64,000 nucleotides of DNA from an uncultured Pseudomonadota bacterium (GCA_946479855.1 CAMLHL010000002.1:1-64000), one strand, 5' to 3'. Counted from the stretch's first letter, positions 32,901 through 42,706 are shown. The notes: generated by a model from the sequence alone, not told the origin. Program-made: numbers and translations.

Positions 32901-33692
32901 CTACTTGAGCAGGCGGCGACGGGTCAGCCGCAGGGCAATGCTGAAGGCTACGCCGGCAGTCGCCAGCAGCGCCATGATGTGGATCAGGGCGTCGGCCGGC
33001 ACCTGGCCGGCCAGCAGCGGACGGACCAGGGCGACGCCCTGGGCCAGCGGCAGCCAGCCGCCGACCGCGGCCAGCCAGCCGGGGAGCTGGTCGGTCGGGA
33101 AGAAGACACCGGAAATCAGCGTCATCGGCGTGATGAACAGCGTGAAGTAGTACATGAAGAAATCGTAGGACGGCGCCAGCGCGTTCCAGATCAGGCCGAG
33201 CGCGGCGAAGGCCAGGCCGGTCAGCACGATGGCCGGCAGCGCCCAGAGCATCAGCGGGCCGTGCGTCAGGCCCATGGCGGTGATGACGACGAGAATGGCG
33301 GCGCCGGAAAAAAGCGACTTGGTCGCCGCCCAGAACAGCTCACCGGCGACGACATCGGCCAGGCCGAGCGGCGTGTTGAGGATGGCGTCCCAGGTTTTCT
33401 GGACGTGCATGCGGGAAAAGGCCGAATACAGCGCCTCGAAGGTCGCCGCGTTCATCGTCGAGGCGCAGACCGTGCCGGCGGCCAGGAAGGCGATGTAGGG
33501 CTGGCCCTCGACGGTCGGCAACATGGTGCCCAGGCCGTAGCCGAGGCCGAGCATGTAGATCAGCGGATCGGCCAGGTTGCCGAGGATGGAGGGCAACGCC
33601 AGTTTCTTCCAGACCAGGAAATTGCGCCGCCAGACCGGCAGAAAGCCAAGCGGATTGGAACGGGCAACAGGTCGGGAGGATGGCATCGGCAC
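32901..33692 (-). CDS. NodJ-family ABC transporter permease
   Basis: A 263-residue ABC-2 permease with six membrane segments. It aligns with NodJ-type proteins: NLADPLIYMLGLGYGLG near residue 40, AAGTVCASTMNAATFEALYSAF and PMTLISGVFFPTDQLP near residue 190. The partner ATPase is encoded at 38.1-39.0 kb instead of directly upstream, with HDOD, HAD, radical SAM and cupin genes between them. The exported substrate is unknown. It ends 9 bp before cutA in the same direction. Confidence 0.88.
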   Translation of the reverse strand: MPMPSSRPVARSNPLGFLPVWRRNFLVWKKLALPSILGNLADPLIYMLGLGYGLGTMLPTVEGQPYIAFLAAGTVCASTMNAATFEALYSAFSRMHVQKTWDAILNTPLGLADVVAGELFWAATKSLFSGAAILVVITAMGLTHGPLMLWALPAIVLTGLAFAALGLIWNALAPSYDFFMYYFTLFITPMTLISGVFFPTDQLPGWLAAVGGWLPLAQGVALVRPLLAGQVPADALIHIMALLATAGVAFSIALRLTRRRLLK

Positions 33693-33749
33693 AGGCGGGG
33701 GAGGTCAGTCGAGACGCCATTCTAGCGCCTCGTCACCCGCCGCCGAACT

Positions 33750-34670
33750 TCAGCCGGCGATGCTGGCGGCGCAGACCTTGCCCAGTTCGGGCAGTGCTTC
33801 CGGGGCCAGGCCAAGACAGTTCAGGCAGTCTGCGCCGAGTTTCGCCCATTCGCTGGTCAGCGACTGGGCGGTTTGTTCCTGAATCAGGTATTCGGCCAGC
33901 TGGGCCACCGCGATCAGGCGGCGGGAAAGGAGCGGGATCGCGATGCCGCCATCGAGCGCCGCGCGATCATGGTGGTGGCGGATGGCCAGGCAGATGCTTT
34001 CGGGCAGCAGCCAGTCTTCGGCCAGCTGGGCGCCGAGCACGGCGTGGTTGAGGCCGATGGCCAGGTCCTCGACCGCGGTGAAGGGCTGCTCGCACTCGCA
34101 GTTGGCGCGGATCAGCACGGTCCGGTATTCCGGGAAGGGGATCATCAGCATCGGGATGCCGCAATCGCGGAACAAGGCGAAAGTGTGGGCATCCTCCGGA
34201 CGGATGCCGAGGTCGCGGCCAAGATGCTTGGCGACGCAGGCCGCGACTTCGGCGGTCAGTGCCGAGGCATCCCAGAAACGCTCCATGTTGGGAACGTGCT
34301 TGAAAACCTGCTGCAGCGCCAGCCCGGCCACGGCCTTGATGACCAGTTTCAGGCCGAGGACGAGCAGCGCCTCCTGAACGGTCGGGATTTTCTTGCCGAA
34401 CGAGAAATACGGCGAGTTGGCCACCTTGATCATGCCGGCCGACAGTCCGACATCCTTGCTCAGCAGTTTGGCCAGAGAGATGAAATCCGGCTCGTCCTTG
34501 GCGGTTTCCTGCTCGATCTGGCCGAGAATGGTCGGTCGCGGCGGTATCCCGATATCGCGGATCTCGATTTTCATCCGGATTTCGAGGGCATCGACGCCGG
34601 GCCCGGCCGACGTGACGGGTTCGTCGCTGTTCGGGCTGGATTCCATGGCGGGCGCGCTGCTTTTCATCAT
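33750..34670 (-). CDS. HDOD-domain signalling protein
   Basis: A 306-residue protein containing one HDOD domain (about residues 35-240). LLSKDVGLSAGMIKVANSPYF and IPTVQEALLVLGLK are diagnostic, and LNHAVLGAQLAEDW corresponds to the degenerate HD helix. The domain is an HD relative that usually lacks phosphodiesterase residues. Such proteins often act in cyclic-di-GMP or stress signalling networks. There is no attached GGDEF or EAL domain. It is divergent from the HAD gene; 157 bp of shared upstream DNA separate them. Confidence 0.88.
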   Translation of the reverse strand: MMKSSAPAMESSPNSDEPVTSAGPGVDALEIRMKIEIRDIGIPPRPTILGQIEQETAKDEPDFISLAKLLSKDVGLSAGMIKVANSPYFSFGKKIPTVQEALLVLGLKLVIKAVAGLALQQVFKHVPNMERFWDASALTAEVAACVAKHLGRDLGIRPEDAHTFALFRDCGIPMLMIPFPEYRTVLIRANCECEQPFTAVEDLAIGLNHAVLGAQLAEDWLLPESICLAIRHHHDRAALDGGIAIPLLSRRLIAVAQLAEYLIQEQTAQSLTSEWAKLGADCLNCLGLAPEALPELGKVCAASIAG

Positions 34671-34827
34671 CCGCGTATTATAGGGCAGCGTGCTTGACCG
34701 ACGATGATGAATAACTAATTTTCACTATCCGGACGGCATCGAGGCCAAGGGATAACAGCGCGATCATTAAACTTTGGCGCGTTCCGGCAATCAAATACCT
34801 TTCGGGTATCCTGGCAAGGAGTTGGGC

Positions 34828-35595
34828 ATGGCCGCGAAATTTTCTCCCAAGGCGGTATTGATTGATCTGGCCGGCGTGCTGCACACCGGTGACGATCCCT
34901 TGCCGGGCGCGGTCCGGGCGCTCGATCGCCTGCGCGCTTCCGGCCTGCCCCTGCGTTTTCTGACCAACACGACCCGAACGCCGAGCAATATTCTGTTCGC
35001 CAAGTTGCGGCGCATGGGCTTCACGCTGGCTACCCGCGAATTCCAGACGGCCGCGCTGGCGGCCCGAACGCTGGTCCGCCGCCGCGGCCTCAAGCCGTTG
35101 TGGCTGGTCCATCCCGCTATCGCCGAAGAAATGGGTGACAGCGCGCCCGATCCCGATGTTGTCGTGCTCGGCGACATGGGGCCGCATTTCAGCTACCCGC
35201 TGCTCAATCGCGCCTTTCGCCTGCTCATGGACGGCATCCCGCTGATGGCCATGGCCCGTAACCGCTATTTCATGGAACCGGACGGCCTGTCGCTCGACAT
35301 GGGGGCCTTCGTCGCCGGACTGGAGTATTCGACCGGCATCCAGGCTGAAATCACCGGCAAGCCCGCCCCGGCCTTCTTCGCCGCGGCGCTCGCCGAACTC
35401 GGGCTGGCCGCCGCCGACACTGTCCTGATCGGCGACGATCTCAGCGACGATATCGGCGGTGCGCAGGCCGCCGGCATTCCGGGCATTCTGGTGCGCACCG
35501 GCAAATTCCGCCCCGGCGATGATGCCCACCCGGAGATCCGTCCGGCGGCGGTGTTCGACGACTTCAGTGCTGCGGTCGACGCGATTTTGAACTGA
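34828..35595 (+). CDS. HAD-IIA hydrolase, LHPP/TIGR01458-like
   Basis: A 255-residue HAD-superfamily phosphatase. Motif I reads LIDLAGVLHTGDD (nucleophile Asp), motif II FLTNTTRTPS, motif III Lys in ITGKPAP and motif IV IGDDLSDDIGGA. The C2 cap and general sequence fit the TIGR01458 group (LHPP-like), which hydrolyses pyrophosphate or phosphorylated small molecules. AAGGAG 7 nt before the ATG fixes the start. It is followed after 54 bp by the radical SAM gene. Confidence 0.87.
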   Translation: MAAKFSPKAVLIDLAGVLHTGDDPLPGAVRALDRLRASGLPLRFLTNTTRTPSNILFAKLRRMGFTLATREFQTAALAARTLVRRRGLKPLWLVHPAIAEEMGDSAPDPDVVVLGDMGPHFSYPLLNRAFRLLMDGIPLMAMARNRYFMEPDGLSLDMGAFVAGLEYSTGIQAEITGKPAPAFFAAALAELGLAAADTVLIGDDLSDDIGGAQAAGIPGILVRTGKFRPGDDAHPEIRPAAVFDDFSAAVDAILN

Positions 35596-35649
35596 AAATC
35601 GCCCGTCGGAGGCCGTCGCGTCGGGCGGCGACGATGCGAAAATGCCGCC

Positions 35650-37218
35650 ATGCCGCCCGCCATCATCCTCAGCACCCTCAACGCCAAGTACATCCACGCC
35701 TCCCTCGGTCTGCGCTACCTGCTGGCCAACATGGCTCGCTACGGCGGGAACGACCTGCGCGAGCGGACAGCCCTGCGCGAATTCACCCTCGCCCGGCCGC
35801 TGCCGGACATCGTCGCGGCACTACTCGCCGACTTGGGCGAGCTGGTCGATGGCAGCCCGCAGATCGTTGGTTTCGGCGTATATATCTGGAATGTCGGGCA
35901 GACCACCGAGCTCGTCCGCCGCCTCAAGGCGGCCCGGCCGGCCCTGAAAATCGTTGTCGGCGGTCCGGAGGTCAGCCACGAATGGGCGGATCAGGAAATC
36001 GTCCGGCTGGCTGACTACCTGATCACGGGCTGGGGCGATCTCAGCTTCCCCAGACTGTGCCGCGCCCTGGTCCACGGGCCGCAGCCGCTGCAGAAAGTGA
36101 TTGCCGGCGAGCAACCGGCGCTGGCCGACATCGAACTGCCCTACGCCGAATTCAGCGCCGCCGATCTGGCCCACCGCCTGCTCTACGTCGAAGCCTCGCG
36201 CGGCTGCCCGTTCAAATGCGAGTTCTGCCTCAGCTCGCTCGACAAGACCGCCTGGGCCTTCGATCTGCAGCGTATTCTCGCGGCCCTGGAGACGCTCCAC
36301 CGGCGCGGGGCGCGCCACTTCAAGTTCGTCGACCGTACCTTCAACCTGAAAATCGATAGCTCGCTGAGCCTCCTGCAGTTCTTCCTCGATCGCCTGACGC
36401 CGGACCTCTTTCTGCATTTTGAAGTCATTCCGGATCACCTGCCGGAACGCCTGAAGGGTATGATTGCCCGCTTCCCGCCCGGTGTGCTGCAGTTCGAGAT
36501 CGGCATCCAGACCTTCAACCCGGTAGTTCAGCAGGCCATCTCGCGCCGCCAGGACAACGACAGGAGTTGCGAAAATCTTGCCTGGCTGGCCAGGCACAGC
36601 CACGCCCACCTGCATGCCGACCTCATCTTCGGCCTGCCCGGCGAAACGCTGGCCAGCTTCGCCGCGAGCTTCGATCGTCTCTACGCCCTGCAGCCGCACG
36701 AAATCCAGCTCGGTGTCCTCAAGCGCCTGCGCGGTACCCCCATCGCCCGCCACAGCGCGGCCTACGGCATGGTCTACGACGCCGAGCCACCCTACACCGT
36801 CCGGCAAACCGCCGCAGTCGATGCCCAGACCGTCCAGCGCTTCACCCGCTTTGCCCGCTACTGGGATCTGCTCGCCAACGCCGGCCGCTTCAGGGCCAGC
36901 CTGCCCATCCTGCTCGATGCCCCCTCCCCTTTCGCCGCCTTTCTTGCCTTCGCCGACTGGCTCTGGCAAAGCACCGCCCAGACCAGCCGCCTGACGCCGG
37001 AACAGCTGCTCGACCGCCTGTTCGACTACTTGACCGGCGTCATCGGTCGGGACAAGGAAGGCATTCGCCAGATTCTGCTCGCCGATTACCAGTCCAGCGG
37101 CGCCCGCGCCAACCCGGTCTGTCTGCAGGGCTTGCTGAAAGACCGGGAAAAGCCCGTGCCGCGGTCAGCGAAGGCGCTGGCGCAGCGGCAGGCGCGGCAC
37201 GGAACGCCGGGGCGCTGA
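35650..37218 (+). CDS. B12-binding radical SAM protein, DUF4080 type
   Basis: A 522-residue protein with an N-terminal cobalamin-binding-like domain (about 1-140), a radical SAM core with CPFKCEFC near residue 195, and a C-terminal DUF4080 region. The start ILSTLNAKYIHASLGLRYL matches the family, and FEIGIQTFNP and HADLIFGLPGE are typical core blocks. The reaction is unknown. It is distinct from the other B12/radical SAM gene at 3.1 kb, which lacks the DUF4080 tail. It converges with the periplasmic cupin gene; a weak 6-bp GGGCGC/GCGCCC hairpin lies at 37210-37231. Confidence 0.88.
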   Translation: MPPAIILSTLNAKYIHASLGLRYLLANMARYGGNDLRERTALREFTLARPLPDIVAALLADLGELVDGSPQIVGFGVYIWNVGQTTELVRRLKAARPALKIVVGGPEVSHEWADQEIVRLADYLITGWGDLSFPRLCRALVHGPQPLQKVIAGEQPALADIELPYAEFSAADLAHRLLYVEASRGCPFKCEFCLSSLDKTAWAFDLQRILAALETLHRRGARHFKFVDRTFNLKIDSSLSLLQFFLDRLTPDLFLHFEVIPDHLPERLKGMIARFPPGVLQFEIGIQTFNPVVQQAISRRQDNDRSCENLAWLARHSHAHLHADLIFGLPGETLASFAASFDRLYALQPHEIQLGVLKRLRGTPIARHSAAYGMVYDAEPPYTVRQTAAVDAQTVQRFTRFARYWDLLANAGRFRASLPILLDAPSPFAAFLAFADWLWQSTAQTSRLTPEQLLDRLFDYLTGVIGRDKEGIRQILLADYQSSGARANPVCLQGLLKDREKPVPRSAKALAQRQARHGTPGR

Positions 37219-37237
37219 AGCGTCTGCGCCCTATACC

Positions 37238-37708
37238 TCACTTTTTCTGGCGCGGATCGTCGGCCGGGTTGATGTATTCGAGGCCCCACGGCCCGCTGGC
37301 AACCAGTTGCAGGACCGTGGGCTGGCTGGTGGTCCACACGTAATGGACATGCTTGGCCGGTAGGGCGAAGCTGGCGCCAGCCTTCAGCACCTCGCCCTTC
37401 TTAGTGTCGAACTTCTCGCCCATGCCATTGCCCAGGCTGCCGCTGACGATCGTGATCAACTCGGCGGCGGGGTGGGTGTGCGGTTGGACCTTGTAGTTGG
37501 GCGGGAACTTGATCAGTGCCACGAACGTCTCGGCCTTGGCCGGGTCGCCGACCAGAATGGCGACCTTGGCGCCTTTGGGCAGGCTTGGATCCACCCCCCA
37601 TTTGATTTCATTGGATTTGAACACCTTCATGCTCTCCACGTTCAGACCCTGGGCGAAGGCGGACGCTGCAAACATGGCCAGGGCGGTGGCGATCAAGCTC
37701 TTTTTCAT
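37238..37708 (-). CDS. Periplasmic cupin-domain protein
   Basis: A 156-residue secreted cupin: signal peptide MKKSLIATALAMFAASAFA, then a single beta-barrel with VQPHTHPAAELITIVSG (metal-binding His pair and Glu) and LPAKHVHYVW. GAGGAGAC precedes the ATG. Small periplasmic cupins of this type are common in betaproteobacteria and have no assigned substrate. It reads in the same direction as the NodI-type gene, but 395 bp with a hairpin separate the two. Confidence 0.83.
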   Translation of the reverse strand: MKKSLIATALAMFAASAFAQGLNVESMKVFKSNEIKWGVDPSLPKGAKVAILVGDPAKAETFVALIKFPPNYKVQPHTHPAAELITIVSGSLGNGMGEKFDTKKGEVLKAGASFALPAKHVHYVWTTSQPTVLQLVASGPWGLEYINPADDPRQKK

Positions 37709-38103
37709 TGTCGTCTCCTCTGTTGAAGGGGCGCCGGCACCATCATCCTGCGCCTCGTGGGTGGTCGTTGAACATGATGAGAATTGTTGGGTATTTGACT
37801 GTCCTGGGCCGAAAAAGCTCATTTGTACGGCTATTTTCTTGTCCCGGGCATCGCCTTTGTCGGCAGCGATCCGGCCACTGCGTCAGCCCGCAATACCTGC
37901 TCCCGAGCATGGCGTCTTGAGCGTGGCGGCCGGATAGAGGTAGCGCGAGGCGTCTGGTCGGGCCGGAGCTGCGCAAACGCATGCCTCTGCGGAGAAGGCT
38001 ATTGGCCGGCGGTGGCGGGCGGGCGCTTGAGGCGTCAGGGCAAAACGGATTTTGGCCGTTTTTTGCCGCCGACCGTCGCATTTGCCACCGGCGGCCCCGC
38101 CGC
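37709..38103. other. 395-bp intergenic region
   Basis: No reading frame here looks like a protein I can support. The first 15 bp carry the ribosome site of the cupin gene; its promoter should lie in the following 100 bp. Near the NodI end there is a hairpin (38042-38062) and one copy of the dispersed TTTTTGC...GACCG motif (38060-38075). The middle shows nothing recognisable. Confidence 0.5.
38042..38062 (-). terminator. Hairpin with U-rich arm downstream of the NodI-type gene
   Basis: AAAACGG-ATTTTGG-CCGTTTT gives a 7-bp stem 42 bp past the ABC ATPase stop. The stem ends in an A/T run in both directions, so it could end transcription from either side. Confidence 0.55.
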
Positions 38104-39021
38104 CTAATCCCGCAGTTCCCGCCCGGTCAGCTTGATGAAGACGTCTTCGAGGTTGGAGGCCCGGTGCACGTAGCGCAGGCCGTCGGCGTCGGCCAGTTGG
38201 GCCAGTAGCGGGCGCGGTTCGCGGCAGTAGAAGAAGGCGGTTTCGCCGCTGGTTTCGACGCGCTCGGCCAGCGAGCGGTGGTTTTTGACGAAAATTTCGA
38301 GTTGACCGTGGGCCTCGTCGAAAACCTCGACCACCTGCGGTTCGATCTGTTCGGCGATCAGCTGCCGGGGGCTGCCTTCGGCGATCTTGCGACCGTGGTC
38401 GATGACGATCAGCGTGTCGCACAGGCGCTCGGCTTCGTCCATGAAGTGAGTGGTCAGGATCAGCGTCTTGCCGGCCGATTTGAGTTGCTTGAGGCGGTCC
38501 CAGATCAGGTGGCGGGCCTGCGGATCGAGGCCGGTGGTCGGTTCGTCGAGGAAGACGATGTCGGGGTCGTTGACCAGGGCCCGGGCCAGCGTCAGGCGGC
38601 GTTTCATGCCGCCGGACAGCGTTGCGATGCGGGCATCGGCCTTGCCGGTCAGGCCGGCGAATTCGAGCAGCTGCGGGATGCGGGCACGGATATCAGCGTC
38701 CGGGATGCCGAAGTAGCGGCCGAAGACGAGCAGGTTTTCGGCGCAGGTGAAATCCGGGTCGAGATTGTCGAATTGCGGTACGACGCCGACCCGCGCCCGC
38801 GCCGACTGGGCGTCGGCCGGGATGGCGCAACCGTTGAGGGCGATCTCGCCGCTGTCCGGTGCGGTCAGGCCGAGGCAGAGGCGCAGCGTCGTCGTCTTGC
38901 CGGCGCCATTCGGCCCGAGCAGGCCGAAGCAGGTGCCCGGTTCGACGGCAAACGACAGCCCGGCGACGACTTCGCTGCCGCCGTAGGTCTTGCGCAGCAG
39001 CGCGGCGCTTAGTGCCGCCAT
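38104..39021 (-). CDS. NodI-family ABC transporter ATPase
   Basis: A 305-residue ABC ATPase with Walker [11 protein letters not shown] (about 36-45), signature [15 protein letters not shown] (about 136), Walker [14 protein letters not shown] (about 156) and H-loop [13 protein letters not shown]. The C-terminal extension of about 90 residues is typical of the NodI/DRA group of drug and oligosaccharide exporters. Its cognate permease is most likely the NodJ-type protein at 32.9-33.7 kb. The start (39021) overlaps the end of the upstream hydrolase gene by 13 bp. Confidence 0.9.
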   Translation of the reverse strand: MAALSAALLRKTYGGSEVVAGLSFAVEPGTCFGLLGPNGAGKTTTLRLCLGLTAPDSGEIALNGCAIPADAQSARARVGVVPQFDNLDPDFTCAENLLVFGRYFGIPDADIRARIPQLLEFAGLTGKADARIATLSGGMKRRLTLARALVNDPDIVFLDEPTTGLDPQARHLIWDRLKQLKSAGKTLILTTHFMDEAERLCDTLIVIDHGRKIAEGSPRQLIAEQIEPQVVEVFDEAHGQLEIFVKNHRSLAERVETSGETAFFYCREPRPLLAQLADADGLRYVHRASNLEDVFIKLTGRELRD

Positions 39022-39647
39022 GCGCGGGTCACGATGTCGCGGATCAGGTGCAGGCGACGGTGGAAGAAGTGATCGGCGCCGGGCACGACGACGACCGGCA
39101 GGTCGTTCGGCTGCGCCCATTCGAGCACGTTGGCCAGTGGCACGGTGTCGTCGGCCGAGCCGTGGATGACGATGGTGTCGTGCGGCACGGCCTCGGTATC
39201 GTACTGGCGGGTGCCTTCGACGAAGCCGGCGGCGGTGCCGACCAACACCAGGCGCTGGGCCGGATGGCCGGCTTCGGCCAGTCGCTTGGCGACGCGGGTC
39301 TGGCAGTAGGCGCCGAACGAGAAGCCGGCCAGCGCGACGGGCAGGTTGCCGCAGCGGCACTTGGCGTCTTCAAGGACGGCCAGCAGGTCGTCGATCTCGC
39401 CATTGCCTTCGTCATGGACGCCCTCGGTGCCGCCGACGCCGCGGAAATTCGGGCGGAAGGCGGCGTAGCCCAGGGCGACGAAGGTGCGGGCCAGCGTGTA
39501 GGCGACCTTGTTGGTGTTGGCGCCGCCGCCGATCGGGTGCGGGTGGGCGACCAGCGCGATGCCGCGCGGCGCGTCCGGGCGTTCCATGATGACCTCGATC
39601 TTGCCGACCGGGCCGTCGATGAGGATTTTTTCTTCGACCGCTTTCAT
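39009..39647 (-). CDS. Alpha/beta hydrolase, COG2945 type
   Basis: A 212-residue hydrolase of the small dienelactone-hydrolase-like group: [18 protein letters not shown] near residue 27, nucleophile GFSFGAY near residue 102, Asp in [10 protein letters not shown] and His in [10 protein letters not shown]. All residues of a Ser-Asp-His triad are present. The physiological substrate is unknown. It begins 4 bp inside the ferredoxin gene's stop, so these two and the NodI-type gene form one unit. Confidence 0.88.
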   Translation of the reverse strand: MKAVEEKILIDGPVGKIEVIMERPDAPRGIALVAHPHPIGGGANTNKVAYTLARTFVALGYAAFRPNFRGVGGTEGVHDEGNGEIDDLLAVLEDAKCRCGNLPVALAGFSFGAYCQTRVAKRLAEAGHPAQRLVLVGTAAGFVEGTRQYDTEAVPHDTIVIHGSADDTVPLANVLEWAQPNDLPVVVVPGADHFFHRRLHLIRDIVTRAWRH

Positions 39648-39952
39648 ATTTTCAGGCGCTCCACGACGCGACCGTTGATCAGGTGTTCCTGGATGATTTC
39701 CTCGACGTCTTCCTGGTCGATATAGGTATACCAAACGGCTTCCGGGTAGATGACCATGACCGGACCGTGGTCGCAGCGGTCGAGGCAGCCGGCCTTGTTG
39801 ATGCGGACCTTGCCCTCGCCCTTCATCTTGAGCTGGCTGATGCGGTCCTTGGCGTAGGTCTGCATTTCCGTCGCGCCGTGGGCGTTGCAGCAGGTTTCGC
39901 CGGGGGCGCGCTGGTTGCAACAGAAAAAGACATGGTGTTTGAAGTGACTCAT
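39644..39952 (-). CDS. Thioredoxin-fold [2Fe-2S] ferredoxin
   Basis: A 102-residue protein of the NuoE-like / Aquifex-type thioredoxin-fold ferredoxins. The cysteines lie in CCNQRAPGETCC near the N-terminus and GCLDRCDHGP near residue 60, followed by YPEAVWYTYIDQEDVEEI. These bind one 2Fe-2S cluster in this family. The electron partner is unknown. It is the first gene of the minus-strand unit with the hydrolase and ABC ATPase. Confidence 0.9.
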   Translation of the reverse strand: MSHFKHHVFFCCNQRAPGETCCNAHGATEMQTYAKDRISQLKMKGEGKVRINKAGCLDRCDHGPVMVIYPEAVWYTYIDQEDVEEIIQEHLINGRVVERLKI

Positions 39953-39994
39953 CGGGGTTTCTCCTCGGGGGCGACCATTATAGGCGGTCCGGTT

Positions 39995-42706
39995 TCACGT
40001 GGAACGCGGGCGGTTGGCCCAGCCCTTCTCGAGGGCGACGATCAGGCTGGCGATCCAGGCCAGGGCGGCGATTTCCAGCCATTCCGGCCAGCCGATCGGG
40101 GCGGTCTGGAAGGCGGCGTTGAGCGGTGGCCAATAGGTAAGCAACAGCTGCAGGACGAGCATGATCGCAACGCCGCCCCAGAGCCACGGGTTGGAAAACA
40201 GCCCCTGGCGCCAGAAACCGTGGGTCAGCGAGCGGCAGTTGAAGAGATAGGTCGTTTCGACCATGACGAAGACGTTGACCGCGACGGTGCGCGCTTCGGC
40301 CAGCGTGTGGCCCTGCTCCAGTTCGCGCAGGAAGAGGCCGAAGGCACCGGCCAGTAACAGCAGCGAGACAAGGACGATGCGGCGGATCAGGTGGGTGTCG
40401 AGTACCGGCATGGTGAGCCGGCGCGGCGGCCGGTGCATGAGGCCGGGCTCGAGCGGCTCGAAGGCGAGCGGCAGGCCGAGCAGCACGGCGGTGGTCATGT
40501 TGATCCAGAGGATTTGCAGCGGTGTGATCGGCAGCGTGGCGCCGAACAGGATGGCGGCGACGATGACCAGCCCTTCGCCGAAATTGGTCGGCAGCGTCCA
40601 GGTGATGAACTTGACCAGGTTGTCCCAGACGCCCCGGCCCTCCTCGACCGCCGCCTCGATGCTGGCGAAATTGTCGTCGGTCAGCACCATCGCCGCCGCT
40701 TCCTTGGCGACCTCGGTGCCGGCCAGTCCCATGGCAATGCCGATGTCGGCCTGCTTCAAGGCCGGCGCATCGTTGACCCCGTCGCCGGTCATCGCGACGA
40801 CTTCGCCGCGCTCCTGCAAGGCGCGGACGAGGCGCAACTTCTGCTCGGGTTCGACGCGGGCGAAGACCTCGACGCTGTGGGCCGCTGCGGCCAGCGCCCC
40901 GGCGTCGAGCGCGGCCAGCTCGCGGCCGGTCAGCGCCCGCCCAGCCCCGAGACCGATCTGGCGGGCGATGGCCAGGGCGGTCACGGCATGGTCGCCGGTG
41001 ATCATCTTGACCCGGATGCCGGCCGAGTGACAGTTGCGGATGGCGGCGATGGCCGCCTTGCGCGGCGGGTCGATCATGCCGACCAGGCCGATCAAGGTGA
41101 GTTTTTCAACGGCCGCTACGGTCAACCCCGTTGTGGGGCCGATTTCGAGCTGCCGCCGGGCGAGCAGCAGGATGCGCAGGCCCTGTTCGGCATAGGCCTG
41201 CGCCGCCTGCTCGACCGCCGTGCGGTTTATGGCGGCTGGCTGGCCGTCGGCCGCCAGCTGGTCGTCACACAGGGGGAGTAGCCGTTCGAGGGCGCCCTTG
41301 ACGTAGACGACCGCCCCGCCGTCGGCGGCGTGAGCCGTCGCCATGAAACGCCGGTCGGCGTCGAACGGCAGCACATCGTGGCGCGGCAACAGGGTGCGCA
41401 GGGTGTGCTCGTCCAGTCCACCTTTGCGGGCGGCGACCAGCAGTGCCGCCTCGGTTGGATCGCCGGTGATTTTCCACTGGCCGTGTTCGTGGCGCAGCGA
41501 AGCGTCGTTGCACAGCGCCCCGGCAATCAGGCATTCGCGGACGGCGCCGGCCACCTTGCACGGCGCCTCGCCCTGGCTGATGCTGCCCGCCGGATTGTAG
41601 CCATTGCCGCCCAGCGCGTAGGACTGGCCGGCGCACCACAGGACGCGGACGGTCATGGCATTTTCGGTCAGCGTGCCGGTCTTGTCGGAACAAATCACGG
41701 TCGTGCTGCCCAGCGTTTCGACGGCCGGCAGGTGGCGGATGATGGCCCGTCGGCGGGCCATGCGGGCAACGCCGATGGCCAGCGTCACGGTAATCGCTGC
41801 CGGCAGGCCTTCCGGAATGGCGCCGATGGCCAGCGCCACCGCCGCCATGAACATCTCGAAAGCAGCTTCGCCACGCGCCAGCCCGACGCCAAAAGTCAGC
41901 AGTGCCAAGCCGCCGATCGCCCACAGCAGCCAGTTCGAGAAGGTCGCCATCTTGCGCGTCAGTGGCGTGGCCAGATCGGGGGCGGCCGCAATCAGGCCGG
42001 CGATGCGGCCGGTTTCGGTGGCATCGCCGGTGGCGATGACCAGCCCGACCCCCTGCCCGGCGACCACGGTGGTGCCGGCGTAGGCCATGTTCAGGCGGTC
42101 GGCGAGCAAGGTGCCGGATGGCAGCGGCGCGACGTCCTTGCTGACCGGTTGCGATTCGCCGGTCAGCGGCGAGTCATCGGTATGCAGCTCGTGCTGGCGG
42201 AACAGTCGCAAGTCGGCCGGAACGCGGTCGCCGGCGGCGAGCATGACGACATCGCCGGGTACCAGCTGGCTGGCGTCAAGCTGCTTGCGGTGGCCGCCGC
42301 GACGGACGGTGACCGGTGTCGCCAAGCTGCCGGCCAGCGCCGCCAGGGCGCCTTCCGCCTTGGCTTCCTGCCAGTAGCCGATGAGGGCGTTGGTCAGCAC
42401 GACGCCGAAAATGACGCTGCTGTCGACGATTTCGCCGAGGGCGCCAGTGATCACCCCGGCAGCGATCAGCACGAGGACCAGCGGTTGCCCGAGCTGGGCG
42501 GCAAAACGCCGCCAGGCCGGTTTGCCGGGGCGTTCGCTCAGGCGGTTCGGGCCATGTCGCGACAGCCTTGAAGCCGCTTCGTCATCGGCCAGTCCACAGC
42601 TGTCATCGACGCCCAGGCGCCGGGCCGCGGCATCGGCCGTCGTGGCGTGCCAGGCTATGGCCGGCGCGTCGTCAGCAGCAGGAACGGCAGGGTCAGGAAG
42701 GGCCAT
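39995..42706 (-). CDS. P-type cation-transporting ATPase (P2 type)
   Basis: A 903-residue P-type ATPase with the full domain set. There is an N-terminal cation-ATPase domain, actuator TGES (LTGESQPVSK) and helix IV motif PEGLPAAI. The phosphorylation site CSDKTGTLT, the nucleotide domain and the hinge MTGDGVNDAPALKQAD follow, then the C-terminal six-helix block. PEGLP and overall length place it with Ca2+/Na+-type P2 pumps, but the ion is not certain. The ATG at 42706 overlaps the VanZ-like gene by 52 bp; it is retained because the W-H-containing N-terminal family block begins about 17 residues later. Confidence 0.9.
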   Translation of the reverse strand: MALPDPAVPAADDAPAIAWHATTADAAARRLGVDDSCGLADDEAASRLSRHGPNRLSERPGKPAWRRFAAQLGQPLVLVLIAAGVITGALGEIVDSSVIFGVVLTNALIGYWQEAKAEGALAALAGSLATPVTVRRGGHRKQLDASQLVPGDVVMLAAGDRVPADLRLFRQHELHTDDSPLTGESQPVSKDVAPLPSGTLLADRLNMAYAGTTVVAGQGVGLVIATGDATETGRIAGLIAAAPDLATPLTRKMATFSNWLLWAIGGLALLTFGVGLARGEAAFEMFMAAVALAIGAIPEGLPAAITVTLAIGVARMARRRAIIRHLPAVETLGSTTVICSDKTGTLTENAMTVRVLWCAGQSYALGGNGYNPAGSISQGEAPCKVAGAVRECLIAGALCNDASLRHEHGQWKITGDPTEAALLVAARKGGLDEHTLRTLLPRHDVLPFDADRRFMATAHAADGGAVVYVKGALERLLPLCDDQLAADGQPAAINRTAVEQAAQAYAEQGLRILLLARRQLEIGPTTGLTVAAVEKLTLIGLVGMIDPPRKAAIAAIRNCHSAGIRVKMITGDHAVTALAIARQIGLGAGRALTGRELAALDAGALAAAAHSVEVFARVEPEQKLRLVRALQERGEVVAMTGDGVNDAPALKQADIGIAMGLAGTEVAKEAAAMVLTDDNFASIEAAVEEGRGVWDNLVKFITWTLPTNFGEGLVIVAAILFGATLPITPLQILWINMTTAVLLGLPLAFEPLEPGLMHRPPRRLTMPVLDTHLIRRIVLVSLLLLAGAFGLFLRELEQGHTLAEARTVAVNVFVMVETTYLFNCRSLTHGFWRQGLFSNPWLWGGVAIMLVLQLLLTYWPPLNAAFQTAPIGWPEWLEIAALAWIASLIVALEKGWANRPRST

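Noticed and set aside
34770..34790. Sigma-54 promoter before the HAD gene (TGGCGC then GGCA)
   Set aside because: Spacing and the -12 element do not fit the TGGCAC-N5-TTGC consensus.
37709..38103. Gene remnant between the cupin and NodI-type genes
   Set aside because: Open frames on both strands give no family motif and no clear start; only a hairpin and one repeat copy are supportable.
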